The position numbers and the translations under genes were made by a program. The notes beneath the pieces are model-generated. The model saw nothing but the letters and a program-made list of their open reading frames with translations. It was not told where the DNA came from and did no database searches. From Novosphingobium sp. PC22D (GTDB lineage Bacteria; Pseudomonadota; Alphaproteobacteria; Sphingomonadales; Sphingomonadaceae), in NCBI RefSeq assembly GCF_002556635.1, contig NZ_MWMO01000001.1, forward strand, positions 496,001-560,000: a DNA stretch of 64,000 bases. The letters run 5' to 3'. Shown piece after piece: positions 15,961 through 24,159 of the stretch. Each line of letters opens with the position of its first letter. Positions within the stretch are counted from its first letter, which is position 1.

Positions 15961-17180
15961 GCACTGAACACACCGACCGGCGCGACCTCGTCATCCTCGG
16001 CGGCGGGCTCGTCGGCATGACGCTGGCGCTCGCGGCGGCCAAGCGCGGCATCACCAGCCATGTCGTCGAGCGCGCCGATCCGGCGGAGCTGACCGCGGCG
16101 GGCGCGGACGGACGCGCCTCGGCGATCTCGACCGCGAGCTGGAACCTGTTCGGCAACATCGGCCTCGCCGGACGGCTCGATCCGCTCGGCTGCGCGATAG
16201 AGGCGATCGCGGTGACCGACGGCATGAAACCGGGCCGTATCGACTTCCGCCCCGAGCCGGGCGAAGGCACGCTGGGCCGGATGTTCGCCAACCGCGACTT
16301 GCGTCTCGCGCTGTTCGAGGCGGCGAAGGACGAGCCGGCGATCGCCTGGCACGTGCGCGCCGAGGTGGCGCGGCGCGAGCGCGGCGAGCATGGCGTCGCG
16401 GTCGAACTGGCGGATGGCCGCACGCTCACCGGCAGCCTGCTGGTCGCCGCCGAGGGTCGCCAGTCGCCGACGCGCGACGAGGCCGGGTTCGGCCTGGCGA
16501 AGTGGGACTACAGCCATCGCGCCATGGTCACCGCGCTGTGGCACGAGAAACCGCACGAGGGCGTCGCCTGGGAGATTTTCTATCCCGATGGCCCCTTCGC
16601 GCTGCTGCCGCTGCTCGACGAGGGCGGACGCCATCGCAGCGCGCTTGTGTGGACCGTCGCGGAAAAAGACGCGGCGGGCGTCACCAAGCTGCCCGACGCG
16701 ATCTTCCTGTCCGAGGTCGCGCGCAACATGCACGGCGTGTTCGGAAAGGTCGAACTGGCCGCGCCGCGCCTGTCCTATCCGCTGCGCTTCCACCACGCGG
16801 GCAAGCTGGTCGACCGGCGCCTCGCGCTGATCGGCGATGCCGCGCACGGCATGCACCCGATCGCGGGGCAGGGGCTCAACCTCGGCCTGCGCGATGTCGG
16901 CGCGCTCGTCGAGGTGCTCGCCGAGGGCATGCGGCTGGGGCTCGAGCCGGGCGACGCGCAACTGCTCGCGCGCTACGAGAAGTGGCGCAGCCTCGACACC
17001 TTCACCGTCATGTCGGTGACCGACAGCCTCAACCGCCTGTTCGGCATCCCCGGCGCCCTGCCGAGTGCCGCGCGTCGCCTCGGCATGGGCGCGGTGCAGC
17101 GCCTCGAACCGCTCAAGCGCTTCTTCATGGACGAGGCGCGCGGCATGTCGGGCAAGCTGCCCGAGCTGCTGCAGGCGTAG
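15957..17180 (+). CDS. UbiH/UbiF/Coq6-type FAD-dependent ubiquinone hydroxylase
   Basis: A flavin monooxygenase expected to hydroxylate the ubiquinone ring. The 407-residue protein begins with the Rossmann motif VILGGGLVGMTLALAAAKRG. It has the mid-protein DG-type block (VAAEGRQSPTRDEAG, about residue 165) and the C-terminal FAD motif LIGDAAHGMHPIAGQGLNLGLRD (about residue 295), which is diagnostic of the UbiH/Coq6 group. The ATG overlaps the phosphatase stop. Which ring position it attacks (UbiH, UbiF or UbiL) cannot be told from sequence alone. Members are usually about 400 residues. Confidence 0.87.
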   Translation: MSTEHTDRRDLVILGGGLVGMTLALAAAKRGITSHVVERADPAELTAAGADGRASAISTASWNLFGNIGLAGRLDPLGCAIEAIAVTDGMKPGRIDFRPEPGEGTLGRMFANRDLRLALFEAAKDEPAIAWHVRAEVARRERGEHGVAVELADGRTLTGSLLVAAEGRQSPTRDEAGFGLAKWDYSHRAMVTALWHEKPHEGVAWEIFYPDGPFALLPLLDEGGRHRSALVWTVAEKDAAGVTKLPDAIFLSEVARNMHGVFGKVELAAPRLSYPLRFHHAGKLVDRRLALIGDAAHGMHPIAGQGLNLGLRDVGALVEVLAEGMRLGLEPGDAQLLARYEKWRSLDTFTVMSVTDSLNRLFGIPGALPSAARRLGMGAVQRLEPLKRFFMDEARGMSGKLPELLQA

Positions 17181-17288
17181 GAGCGGGCGACCAGGGCCTC
17201 GCGATGGCCTGCGTGGTCTCGGCTGTCGCAAACCGAACAATATACGCAGGCGGCGATTGTGTCGTGTCGATACAGGGCAAGTCGCGAT

Positions 17289-17302
17289 TTGATCTCGATC
17301 AA
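17289..17302 (+). promoter_or_regulatory. FNR/FixK box (anaerobox)
   Basis: TTGATCTCGATCAA is a perfect TTGAT-N4-ATCAA palindrome, the binding site of FNR, FnrL and FixK regulators. It lies 105 bp before the ferredoxin-rubrerythrin gene at 17408, in a 227-bp gap after the ubiH-like gene. With the box centred at -41.5, transcription would start near 17337. No regulator gene of this type is in the window. Confidence 0.8.
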
Positions 17303-17407
17303 ATCATCGGCGAGAAATGACGGAAATCAGCGAACGGCATAGCTTTTGCTTTTCATCGGGCAAGCGGGCGGTCCCACTATCGCCGGCCTTCAGAGAAGGA
17401 GCTTGTC

Positions 17408-18337
17408 ATGGCGAACGTAACTTTTTCTTCTCCGCGCATGGCGAAAGACATTACCGTCTATGCCATCGCCGGAGATCGCGGCACGATCCTCGCACTGGCG
17501 AAGGAACACAACATCCCGATCCCATTCGACTGCCAGGACGGCAATTGCGGATCGTGTCTTGTCGAGGTGTCCCACATCTATGCGCCGACGAAGTACAGCA
17601 AGTACGGGATTGCGCTGACCGAAGAAGAGAAGGAAACCCTGCGTCAACTCGGCAAGATCAGCAGGGAGGAAATCTACGAAGCTGAAGTCAACGACATGCC
17701 GCCGCGCTACCGGCTCGCCTGCCAGTGTTTCGTGCGCAATGAAGACATCATGGTGTCTTTCGTCGGCGACGAGACCCTGCCCGTCGAGAAGCCTCACATC
17801 ACCCGGGCCGCCAAGATATTCAAGGGTGGCATCAGGGTCGAAACGGTCGATGAATTCCTGGGCTATGCCGTCAAGATCGAGGAAGATGCTGCCGACCATT
17901 TCTACGGCCTTGCCGAGGGCATGAAGGAAGGCGGAAACGCCGAAGTCGCCAAGTTGTTCTATCAACTGGCCGGCTTTTCGCGTCTGCACCTCAAGGAAGC
18001 CAAGGACCGCGCCTCCAAGCTGGACGCCGATGTCGTGATCCCGCCCGACTACGTCTGGCCTGATCAGGCGACGCCCGAGCGGACCTCGATGATGGCCGCC
18101 GATCCCGCCATTACCAAGCTCGAGGCGCTGAAGGCCGCCCTGGTCGGTGAAAGGCGCGGCTACGAGTTCTACCTCGCGATCGCCGAGACCACCGGCAATC
18201 CGGAAGTGCGCGATCTGGCCAAGTCCTTCGCCCGCGAAGAGAGTGAGCATCTCAAGATCATCGAGGCCTCCGTCACGCGCGAGGAATGGCTCATCTCCAC
18301 TGCCGGCATGGCCGACGAAGCCACGGCGGCCCAATGA
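17408..18337 (+). CDS. Ferredoxin-rubrerythrin fusion protein
   Basis: The 309-residue protein joins a plant-type [2Fe-2S] ferredoxin domain (cysteines C42, C47, C50 in DCQDGNCGSC and C105 in RLACQC) to a ferritin-like four-helix domain (residues 145-290). The latter holds SRLH at 191-194 and EESEH at 277-281. The first ExxH diiron motif is thus changed to SxxH while the second is intact. Standard rubrerythrins carry rubredoxin instead. A peroxide- or oxygen-reducing or iron-handling role fed by the fused ferredoxin is inferred. GAAGGAG precedes the ATG. An FNR/FixK box upstream suggests low-oxygen induction. Related fusions are known beside nitrogen-fixation genes in alphaproteobacteria. Confidence 0.8.
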   Translation: MANVTFSSPRMAKDITVYAIAGDRGTILALAKEHNIPIPFDCQDGNCGSCLVEVSHIYAPTKYSKYGIALTEEEKETLRQLGKISREEIYEAEVNDMPPRYRLACQCFVRNEDIMVSFVGDETLPVEKPHITRAAKIFKGGIRVETVDEFLGYAVKIEEDAADHFYGLAEGMKEGGNAEVAKLFYQLAGFSRLHLKEAKDRASKLDADVVIPPDYVWPDQATPERTSMMAADPAITKLEALKAALVGERRGYEFYLAIAETTGNPEVRDLAKSFAREESEHLKIIEASVTREEWLISTAGMADEATAAQ

Positions 18338-18404
18338 CCGGAAAATGCGTGCTGGCTGCCTCAGGGCATCGCCACCATGCATCGTCCCCCCAGAGCGGAG
18401 AGGT

Positions 18405-18887
18405 ATGTTGGAGACTGTCGAAGAATTTCTCGCTCATGCGATCCAACTGGAGCGCGAAGCGGCCGACCGGTTCGGGCAACTCGCCGATGCGATGAAAAGC
18501 AGCGGCAACGCCGAAGTGGCCAACCTGTTCGCCCAACTCGCCCACTACTCGCGGCTCCACCTCAAGGATGCGCGGCAGCGATCAGGTTTCCGCGACATTC
18601 CCGAACTGGAGCCCGGTGATTTCAGCTGGCCCGACGAGGAAAGCCCCGAGGCGGCCGCAATCTGGGCTGCCGACCCACTGATCGGTGCCGACGAAGCGCT
18701 TGAAACTGCCCTTGCCGCGGAACTGGCGGGACTGAGCTACTACGCCGAGGTCCTCGAGAAAGCGACCGATCCGGAGATCATCGCCTTCGCCAAGGAATTC
18801 GTGGAAGAAGAGAGCGGCCACGTCGCCGAGCTAAGGCGCTGGATCGCCGCCAGAGCGGAAGGCCGGAAAGTGACGCTGAACATCTAG
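18405..18887 (+). CDS. Stand-alone rubrerythrin-like ferritin-fold protein
   Basis: The 160-residue product is a paralogue of the C-terminal domain of the preceding fusion. The openings VETVDEFLGYAVKIEEDAAD and LETVEEFLAHAIQLEREAAD align throughout, as do FSRLHLKEA and YSRLHLKDA. It has the same altered first motif (S49-R-L-H52) and an intact second EExxH (E135, E136, H139). There is no ferredoxin or rubredoxin domain, so electrons must come from a partner, perhaps the fusion protein or FixX. GGAGAGGT stands immediately before the ATG. It probably belongs to the same transcript. Helical ferritin-like fold is likely; function in peroxide removal is inferred. Confidence 0.78.
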   Translation: MLETVEEFLAHAIQLEREAADRFGQLADAMKSSGNAEVANLFAQLAHYSRLHLKDARQRSGFRDIPELEPGDFSWPDEESPEAAAIWAADPLIGADEALETALAAELAGLSYYAEVLEKATDPEIIAFAKEFVEEESGHVAELRRWIAARAEGRKVTLNI

Positions 18888-18996
18888 ATTCCGGCCCTTC
18901 TTCTGAAGGTTCGGCGGCCAAACCATCTCCGCTTGCTGCAGGCGGGAAGCCACCCCTCGCGCCATTTGGGCGGGGCCAGATCGAACGAAAGTGACG

Positions 18997-19290
18997 ATGT
19001 TGACGCAGACCCGGAACGTGGAAGAGAAGCTCTATTTCAACCGCTTCGTCGTCGATGCCGGCAGGCCGCACATCACCGTGAGGCCGCACGAGCGGCCGTC
19101 GGCGGAACTGCGCTCGCTCACCCACATGTGTCCGGCAGGCTGTTATTCGCAGAACGAGGCCGGGCAGGTCGAAATTGCCACCGACGGATGTCTGGAGTGC
19201 GGAACGTGCCGGATCGTCACCGCGCGGACCGGCGAAGTCGAGTGGAACTACCCACGTGGCGGCTTCGGGATTCTCTACAAGTTCGGGTGA
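18997..19290 (+). CDS. fixX: FixX-type ferredoxin-like protein (orphan)
   Basis: FixX is the ferredoxin-like partner of the FixABC electron-bifurcating complex. The 97-residue protein has YFNRFVVD near the start, then CPAGCY (C45, C49), GCLECGTC (C65, C68, C71) and the C-terminal [12 protein letters not shown], all family hallmarks. The cysteines would bind an iron-sulfur cluster. The ATG at 18997 is chosen; an in-frame GTG six bases earlier is possible. No fixA, fixB or fixC is nearby. Following two rubrerythrin-like genes behind an FNR/FixK box, it may supply electrons to them. That coupling is a hypothesis. Confidence 0.85.
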   Translation: MLTQTRNVEEKLYFNRFVVDAGRPHITVRPHERPSAELRSLTHMCPAGCYSQNEAGQVEIATDGCLECGTCRIVTARTGEVEWNYPRGGFGILYKFG

Positions 19291-19296
19291 CCGGGG

Positions 19297-19316
19297 CAGC
19301 CCGGGGCGAGGCGCAT
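19297..19316. repeat. Dispersed 20-bp intergenic repeat, copy 1
   Basis: CAGCCCGGGGCGAGGCGCAT lies just after fixX and recurs exactly at 37146-37165 before a DUF3617 gene. Both copies are noncoding. Function unknown; it could be a remnant of a short dispersed element. Confidence 0.6.
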
Positions 19317-19386
19317 CGACGAGAAGCGCCGCTCAATTGGCCTTCCGCGCCGAGATTGCTTCAGGCGCGCCAGTCGCGAACGGACT

Positions 19387-21093
19387 CTATCGCGCAGGTG
19401 ATGCGGATGCCTTGGCCGCGGGTGTAGCGGAAGTCGCCGCCGCCGGGCTGGCGCCGTCCTTGGGCGAGGCGGGGGTGGCGAGGGGGCTGTCCTGCTCGAC
19501 GCTATGGCCTTCCGCGTCCTTTAGGCGGCGCGGTTCGAGCATCGCGGTGGTCTCGATCAGATCGAGCGCGCGCTGCGCGGCTTCGTAGCGGTTGGCATCG
19601 ACGATCCACTTTTCCGCCGCCTCGGCGCCGGGCAGGCGCTCCACCTGGTCGATCGCCTCGGGGATGCGGCGCGCGGTGAGCATCAGCCGCGCGCGGTCGA
19701 TCCGCGCCTGCGGGCCGAGCACGGCCGAGGTGTCGCGCCGCAGCGTGAACAGGTTGCGCACTTCGCTGCGCATCCGGTCCCACAGGCTGCCTTCGCTCAC
19801 GCTCTTGTCGACGAGTTCGGGCGAGAGTGCGTCGAGGCGCGCCGAAAGCTGGTCGATGGTCACGGGCTGCGCGGCGAAGTCGATGATCGTCTCGACCGCG
19901 CGGGGCTGCGCGTTGCCGAAGCGCACGCGCAACTGGTCGGCGACGAAGGTCAGCGGTTCGCCGCGGTCGATCATCCGGCGCGCGGCGAAAGCGATCAGCA
20001 GGCCCTCCGCGCGCGCGGCGTTGCCCGAGGCGGCGTTCGCCTGGAAATCGAGCCGCGAAAGACGGTCCTCGAGCATCGCGACGCGCGCTTCGACGCCGCT
20101 CATCCCGGTCAGCCGCGCGGCTTGCGAGCGCGCGGCCGCGGGCGTGGCATTACCCTCGGCCTCGTTGTCCGCCGGAGGAGCCTCGAGGGAAGTCTCTTCC
20201 TGCGGTTGGTCGGCCATGAGGCTGTCGAAGTAGCCGCGCCATTCGAGCCAGCCGAACACCGCCGCGCCGAACAGGAACGCGAGCAGCGCGACCATGACCG
20301 TGCCCCCGCGCGAGCGTCGGCGCGGCGTGCTGTCATAGGAGGCGGGCTGCGCGTCGATGGACGGATATTCTGCGTTCATGCTGTCCCGAGCGGGGGGTGG
20401 CGGCGATATCGTTGGTTCTTGGCACATCTCGTCGGCCAAGGCCAGCAATGCCGCGTCGCTCGTACTTTCGGCCACGCGGACCGCGCGCCAGCCATCGCCA
20501 GCCCGTTCTGCCACGCGCGGACCGATCGCAGCCAGCGAGACGTGCCGGCGATCGACTCCCATCTCGGCGCAGAGCCGGGCGAAGTGCGCCGCCGCCTCGC
20601 CCGAATGGAGCAAGACCACCGCGGGGCGCGCCAGCAATTCGCGCAGTTCGCGCGGCATCGGCTTGGGCTCGCTGGCGTAGACCTCGCGCGCGAGCAGGGT
20701 CACACCTTCGGGCACGATTAGGTCGACATGCTCGCGTCCGGCGATCCGCAGCAGCCGGCGATGTTCGGGCGCGACCGCGTCGAGCACCTTCTGCAGTCCG
20801 CCGTTGCCCGAGGCGACGACGTCGAGCCCCGCTTCGCGGGCGGCTTCGCCGGTCTTGTCGCCGACCGCGTAGGCGGGCATCCCGGCATAAGCGGCAAGGC
20901 CGGCGCCGCCGTGGCGCATGCCGTTGGCGCTGCCGATCAGCAGCGCGTCGATGTCCTCGCGCGGCGGCGGGTCCCAGGGGAGCGGCCGGATCACGAAGAG
21001 CGGGAAGGCGTGGGCGTCGAGACCACGCGCACGGGCCTCGGCGAGCGTCGCATCGGCGCCCGGCTGCGGGCGGATGACGACGAGCGGCTTCAT
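19387..21093 (-). CDS. hemD: Uroporphyrinogen-III synthase fused to a HemX/mitofilin-like membrane domain
   Basis: Residues 1-230 are HemD-like (VIRPQPGADATLAEARARG at the start, LLIGSANGMRHG near 50, VLLHSGEAAAHFARL near 160). HemD closes hydroxymethylbilane to uroporphyrinogen III. From about residue 240 (MNAEYPSIDAQP) the frame continues without stop into a single membrane helix (VMVALLAFLFGAAVFGWLEW), an acidic linker, a coiled coil and a helical HemX/mitofilin-like region. The junction is Pro-rich beside a run of G. Either this is a true HemDX fusion, as in some betaproteobacteria, or two genes joined by a lost stop. The ATG overlaps hemC by 4 bp. Confidence 0.8.
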   Translation of the reverse strand: MKPLVVIRPQPGADATLAEARARGLDAHAFPLFVIRPLPWDPPPREDIDALLIGSANGMRHGGAGLAAYAGMPAYAVGDKTGEAAREAGLDVVASGNGGLQKVLDAVAPEHRRLLRIAGREHVDLIVPEGVTLLAREVYASEPKPMPRELRELLARPAVVLLHSGEAAAHFARLCAEMGVDRRHVSLAAIGPRVAERAGDGWRAVRVAESTSDAALLALADEMCQEPTISPPPPARDSMNAEYPSIDAQPASYDSTPRRRSRGGTVMVALLAFLFGAAVFGWLEWRGYFDSLMADQPQEETSLEAPPADNEAEGNATPAAARSQAARLTGMSGVEARVAMLEDRLSRLDFQANAASGNAARAEGLLIAFAARRMIDRGEPLTFVADQLRVRFGNAQPRAVETIIDFAAQPVTIDQLSARLDALSPELVDKSVSEGSLWDRMRSEVRNLFTLRRDTSAVLGPQARIDRARLMLTARRIPEAIDQVERLPGAEAAEKWIVDANRYEAAQRALDLIETTAMLEPRRLKDAEGHSVEQDSPLATPASPKDGASPAAATSATPAAKASASPAR

Positions 21094-22025
21094 CCCGCAC
21101 CCTCGAAATGCACCGCGATCGCCGGTGCCGCACGGGCCAGGAGGTCGGCGGCGAGCCGCGCGGGTGCGTCAATGTCGCCGGTCGCGAAAGTGGCGGCGGC
21201 GTCGACGCGCTCGGCTCCGTCGGGGCTGAACAAGGCGGCGCGCATCGCGATATGGCCGCGCTCGATCGTGCTGAGCACCGCGACCGGGCTGTGGCAATTG
21301 CCGCCGAGCGCCGCGAGCAGCGCCCGCTCGGCGAGCACCGCTTCGCGGCTCGGCGCATCGTCGATCGCGGCGAGCGCCTCGCGAGTCGCGGCATCGCTCG
21401 CGCGGCATTCGATCAGGATCGCGGCCTGTCCCGGCGCGGGGAGCCATTCTTGCGGGTCGAGCGGATGGCCCGTGCCGCTCTCGCCGAGCCGCTTGAGGCC
21501 CGCCGCCGCGAGGAAGGTGGCGTCGACTTCTCCCGCCGCGAGCTTGGCGAGCCGCGTGGCGACGTTGCCGCGAAAGGTGATCGCGGTGCAATCCGGCCGG
21601 GCGTGGCGCAACTGCGCGGCGCGGCGCGGGGCGCTGGTGCCGACCACCGCGCCCGCGGGCAGCGCGGCGATCGAGGCGGCGCCCACCAGCACGTCGCGCA
21701 CGTCCTCGCGCGGCAGCACCGCGCCGATCGCGATCTCGGGCGGACGCAGCGTCTCGACGTCCTTGGCCGAATGCACCGCGAAATCGATCCGGCCCTCGAT
21801 CAGCCAGGCGTCGAGTTCCTTGGTCCACAGCGCCTTGCCGCCGATCTCGGCGAGCGCGCGGTCCTGGATCCGGTCGCCACTGGCGGTGACGGGCACGATC
21901 TCTATATGGGCTCGCGCGATGGCGTGCGCGGCCGCGAGCCGGTCGCGCGCCTCCTCGGCCTGGGCCATGGCCAGCGGCGAGCGGCGAGTGCCGAGACGGA
22001 TCGGAAGGTTCGATACGAAGGACAT
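21090..22025 (-). CDS. hemC: Hydroxymethylbilane synthase HemC
   Basis: HemC polymerises four porphobilinogens into hydroxymethylbilane in heme synthesis. The 311-residue protein shows IRLGTRRSPLAMAQA at the start, DRIQDRALAEIGGKALWTKELD, the HSAKDV segment, VGTSAPRRAAQL near residue 135, and the dipyrromethane-binding cysteine in LGGNCHSPVA (about residue 247). Length and motifs are normal for the family. It overlaps hemD, giving a hemC-hemD operon transcribed leftwards, divergent from tsaD with a 104-bp gap that should hold both promoters. Confidence 0.96.
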   Translation of the reverse strand: MSFVSNLPIRLGTRRSPLAMAQAEEARDRLAAAHAIARAHIEIVPVTASGDRIQDRALAEIGGKALWTKELDAWLIEGRIDFAVHSAKDVETLRPPEIAIGAVLPREDVRDVLVGAASIAALPAGAVVGTSAPRRAAQLRHARPDCTAITFRGNVATRLAKLAAGEVDATFLAAAGLKRLGESGTGHPLDPQEWLPAPGQAAILIECRASDAATREALAAIDDAPSREAVLAERALLAALGGNCHSPVAVLSTIERGHIAMRAALFSPDGAERVDAAATFATGDIDAPARLAADLLARAAPAIAVHFEGAG

Positions 22026-22129
22026 GCCCGGCTTGTGCTACTCCCCATTGCCGCGGAGCGAAAGGTCGGCCAGAGGATATGTGGCCAAAGTGAGGCAGGC
22101 ACGCATGAAGCAGGCCCGGTGAGATTGGG

Positions 22130-23164
22130 ATGAGCATCGTTCTCGGCATAGAAAGCTCGTGCGACGAGACGGCGGCCGCGCTCGTGCGCGAGGATCGCAC
22201 GATCCTGGCACAGCGCATCGCCTCGCAGGACGAGGCACATCGGCCCTACGGCGGCGTCGTGCCCGAGATCGCCGCGCGCGCCCATGCCGAGCGGCTGGCG
22301 CCGCTGATCGAGGCGACGCTTGCCGACGCGGGCATGGCGCTGGGCGATGTCGACGCGATCGCGGCGACCGCCGGACCCGGCCTGATCGGCGGGGTGATGG
22401 TCGGGCTCGTCACCGCCAAGGCACTGGCGATGGCGAGCGACAAGCCGCTGATCGCGCTCAATCATTTGGAGGGTCATGCGCTCTCGCCGCGGCTCGCCGA
22501 TGCCGCGCTCGGATATCCCTACCTGCTGCTGCTGGTCTCGGGCGGGCATTGCCAGATCCTGCTCGTCGAGGGCGTCGGCCGCTACCGGCGGCTGGCCACG
22601 ACGATCGACGACGCGCTCGGTGAGGCCTTCGACAAGACCGCCAAGTTGCTCGGGCTCGGCTACCCCGGTGGCCCGGCGGTCGAGCGGTTGGCCCGCTCGG
22701 GGGATCCGCGCGCGGTGCCGCTGCCGCGTCCCTTGCTGGGCAAGGCCGAGCCGCATTTCTCCTTCGCGGGGCTCAAGAGCGCGGTGCTGCGCGCGAAGGA
22801 ATCGGGCGACCATGCCAACGCCGACATCGCCGCCTCGTTCCAGCAGGCGGCGATCGACTGCCTCGTCGACCGCACCCGCCGGGCGCTCGACCGGGCGGGC
22901 AGGCCGAGTGCGCTGGTCGTCGCGGGCGGCGTCGCCGCGAATGGGGCGATCCGCGCCGCGCTCGAGGCGCTGGCGGGCGAGCACGATCTGCCCTTCGTCG
23001 CGCCGCCGCTGGCCTTGTGCACAGACAACGCGGCGATGATCGCCTGGGCGGGGATCGAGCGGCTCGCGCTCGGCCAGTCCGACCCGCTCGACGTCGCTGC
23101 GCGGCCGCGCTGGCCGCTCGATCCCGATGCCGAGGCGGTACGCGGCGCGGGCGTGAAGGCATGA
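22130..23164 (+). CDS. tsaD: tRNA N6-threonylcarbamoyladenosine transferase TsaD
   Basis: TsaD transfers threonylcarbamoyl to A37 of tRNAs reading ANN codons, together with TsaB and TsaE. The 344-residue protein begins [16 protein letters not shown] and contains the iron-binding HLEGH motif, the ATP-binding [10 protein letters not shown] block, [15 protein letters not shown], and the C-terminal [12 protein letters not shown] and [11 protein letters not shown]. It is a full-length ASKHA-fold enzyme. It overlaps gpsA by 4 bp, a common alphaproteobacterial arrangement. Confidence 0.97.
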   Translation: MSIVLGIESSCDETAAALVREDRTILAQRIASQDEAHRPYGGVVPEIAARAHAERLAPLIEATLADAGMALGDVDAIAATAGPGLIGGVMVGLVTAKALAMASDKPLIALNHLEGHALSPRLADAALGYPYLLLLVSGGHCQILLVEGVGRYRRLATTIDDALGEAFDKTAKLLGLGYPGGPAVERLARSGDPRAVPLPRPLLGKAEPHFSFAGLKSAVLRAKESGDHANADIAASFQQAAIDCLVDRTRRALDRAGRPSALVVAGGVAANGAIRAALEALAGEHDLPFVAPPLALCTDNAAMIAWAGIERLALGQSDPLDVAARPRWPLDPDAEAVRGAGVKA

Positions 23165-24159
23165 GCGCGGCAGTCGGCGTGATCGGCGCGGGCGCCTGGG
23201 GCACGGCGCTCGCCCAGTCGCTCGCAAGCGACGGCAGCGACGTGCTGCTCTGGGCGCGCGAGCCGGATCTTGCAGAAGAGATCAACACCGCGCGCAGCAA
23301 CAGCATCTACCTGCCGAGCGCGAACCTTGCCGAGACGATCCGCGCCACCAGCGACCTCGCCGCCTTCGCCGATCTGGCCGCGCTGCTCGTGGTGGTGCCC
23401 GCGCAGTTCCTTGCCTCGGTGATCGCGCAGTTGCCGTCCGGCCCGCGCGATCTGGTGCTCTGCGCCAAGGGGATCGAGGCGGGCAGCGGGCGGCTAATGC
23501 TCGACGTCGCCACTGACGCGGCGCCCGGCGCTGCGATCGCGGTGCTTTCGGGGCCGACCTTCGCGCACGAGGTCGCCGCCGGCCTGCCGACAGCGGTGAC
23601 GCTCGCCTGCTCGCAGGGCCGCGCGCAGTGGGACCGGCTCGCGCCGCAGATCGCGCGGCCTTCGCTCCGGCCCTATTACTCGGACGACGTGATCGGCGCC
23701 GAGATCGGCGGGGCGGTCAAGAACGTTCTCGCCATTGCCTGCGGCGTGGTCGAGGGGCTCAATCTCGGCCAGAACGCGCGCGCGGCGCTGATCGCGCGCG
23801 GCTATGCCGAGATGCTGCGCTTCGGCCAAGCCAAGGGCGCGCGCGCCGATACGCTTTCGGGCCTGTGCGGGCTCGGCGATCTTGTGCTGACCTGCTCTTC
23901 GACGTCGAGCCGCAACTTTTCGCTCGGCCTCGCGCTGGGTCAGGGGATGAGCGCGCGCGAAGCGCTCTCGGGCAAGAACAGCGTCGCAGAAGGCGCGCAC
24001 ACGGCCCCGGTGCTCGCCGAGCTGGCGACGCGCGCGGGTATCGAGATGCCGATCGTCGAGGCGGTCTGCCGCCTGCTTTCCGGTGAGGCGCCGGCGGGAA
24101 CGGTGGTGACCGAGCTGCTCGCGCGGCCCTTGCGCGCCGAGCAGGAGGGCGAGTCTTGA
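23161..24159 (+). CDS. gpsA: NAD(P)-dependent glycerol-3-phosphate dehydrogenase GpsA
   Basis: GpsA makes sn-glycerol 3-phosphate for phospholipids from dihydroxyacetone phosphate. The 332-residue protein has the Rossmann motif [16 protein letters not shown], the substrate region [41 protein letters not shown] with the catalytic Lys, and [18 protein letters not shown]. The ATG overlaps the tsaD stop. The open frame to the left of the ATG is an overlap with tsaD and is not used. The gene ends overlapping the flippase start. Confidence 0.96.
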   Translation: MSAAVGVIGAGAWGTALAQSLASDGSDVLLWAREPDLAEEINTARSNSIYLPSANLAETIRATSDLAAFADLAALLVVVPAQFLASVIAQLPSGPRDLVLCAKGIEAGSGRLMLDVATDAAPGAAIAVLSGPTFAHEVAAGLPTAVTLACSQGRAQWDRLAPQIARPSLRPYYSDDVIGAEIGGAVKNVLAIACGVVEGLNLGQNARAALIARGYAEMLRFGQAKGARADTLSGLCGLGDLVLTCSSTSSRNFSLGLALGQGMSAREALSGKNSVAEGAHTAPVLAELATRAGIEMPIVEAVCRLLSGEAPAGTVVTELLARPLRAEQEGES

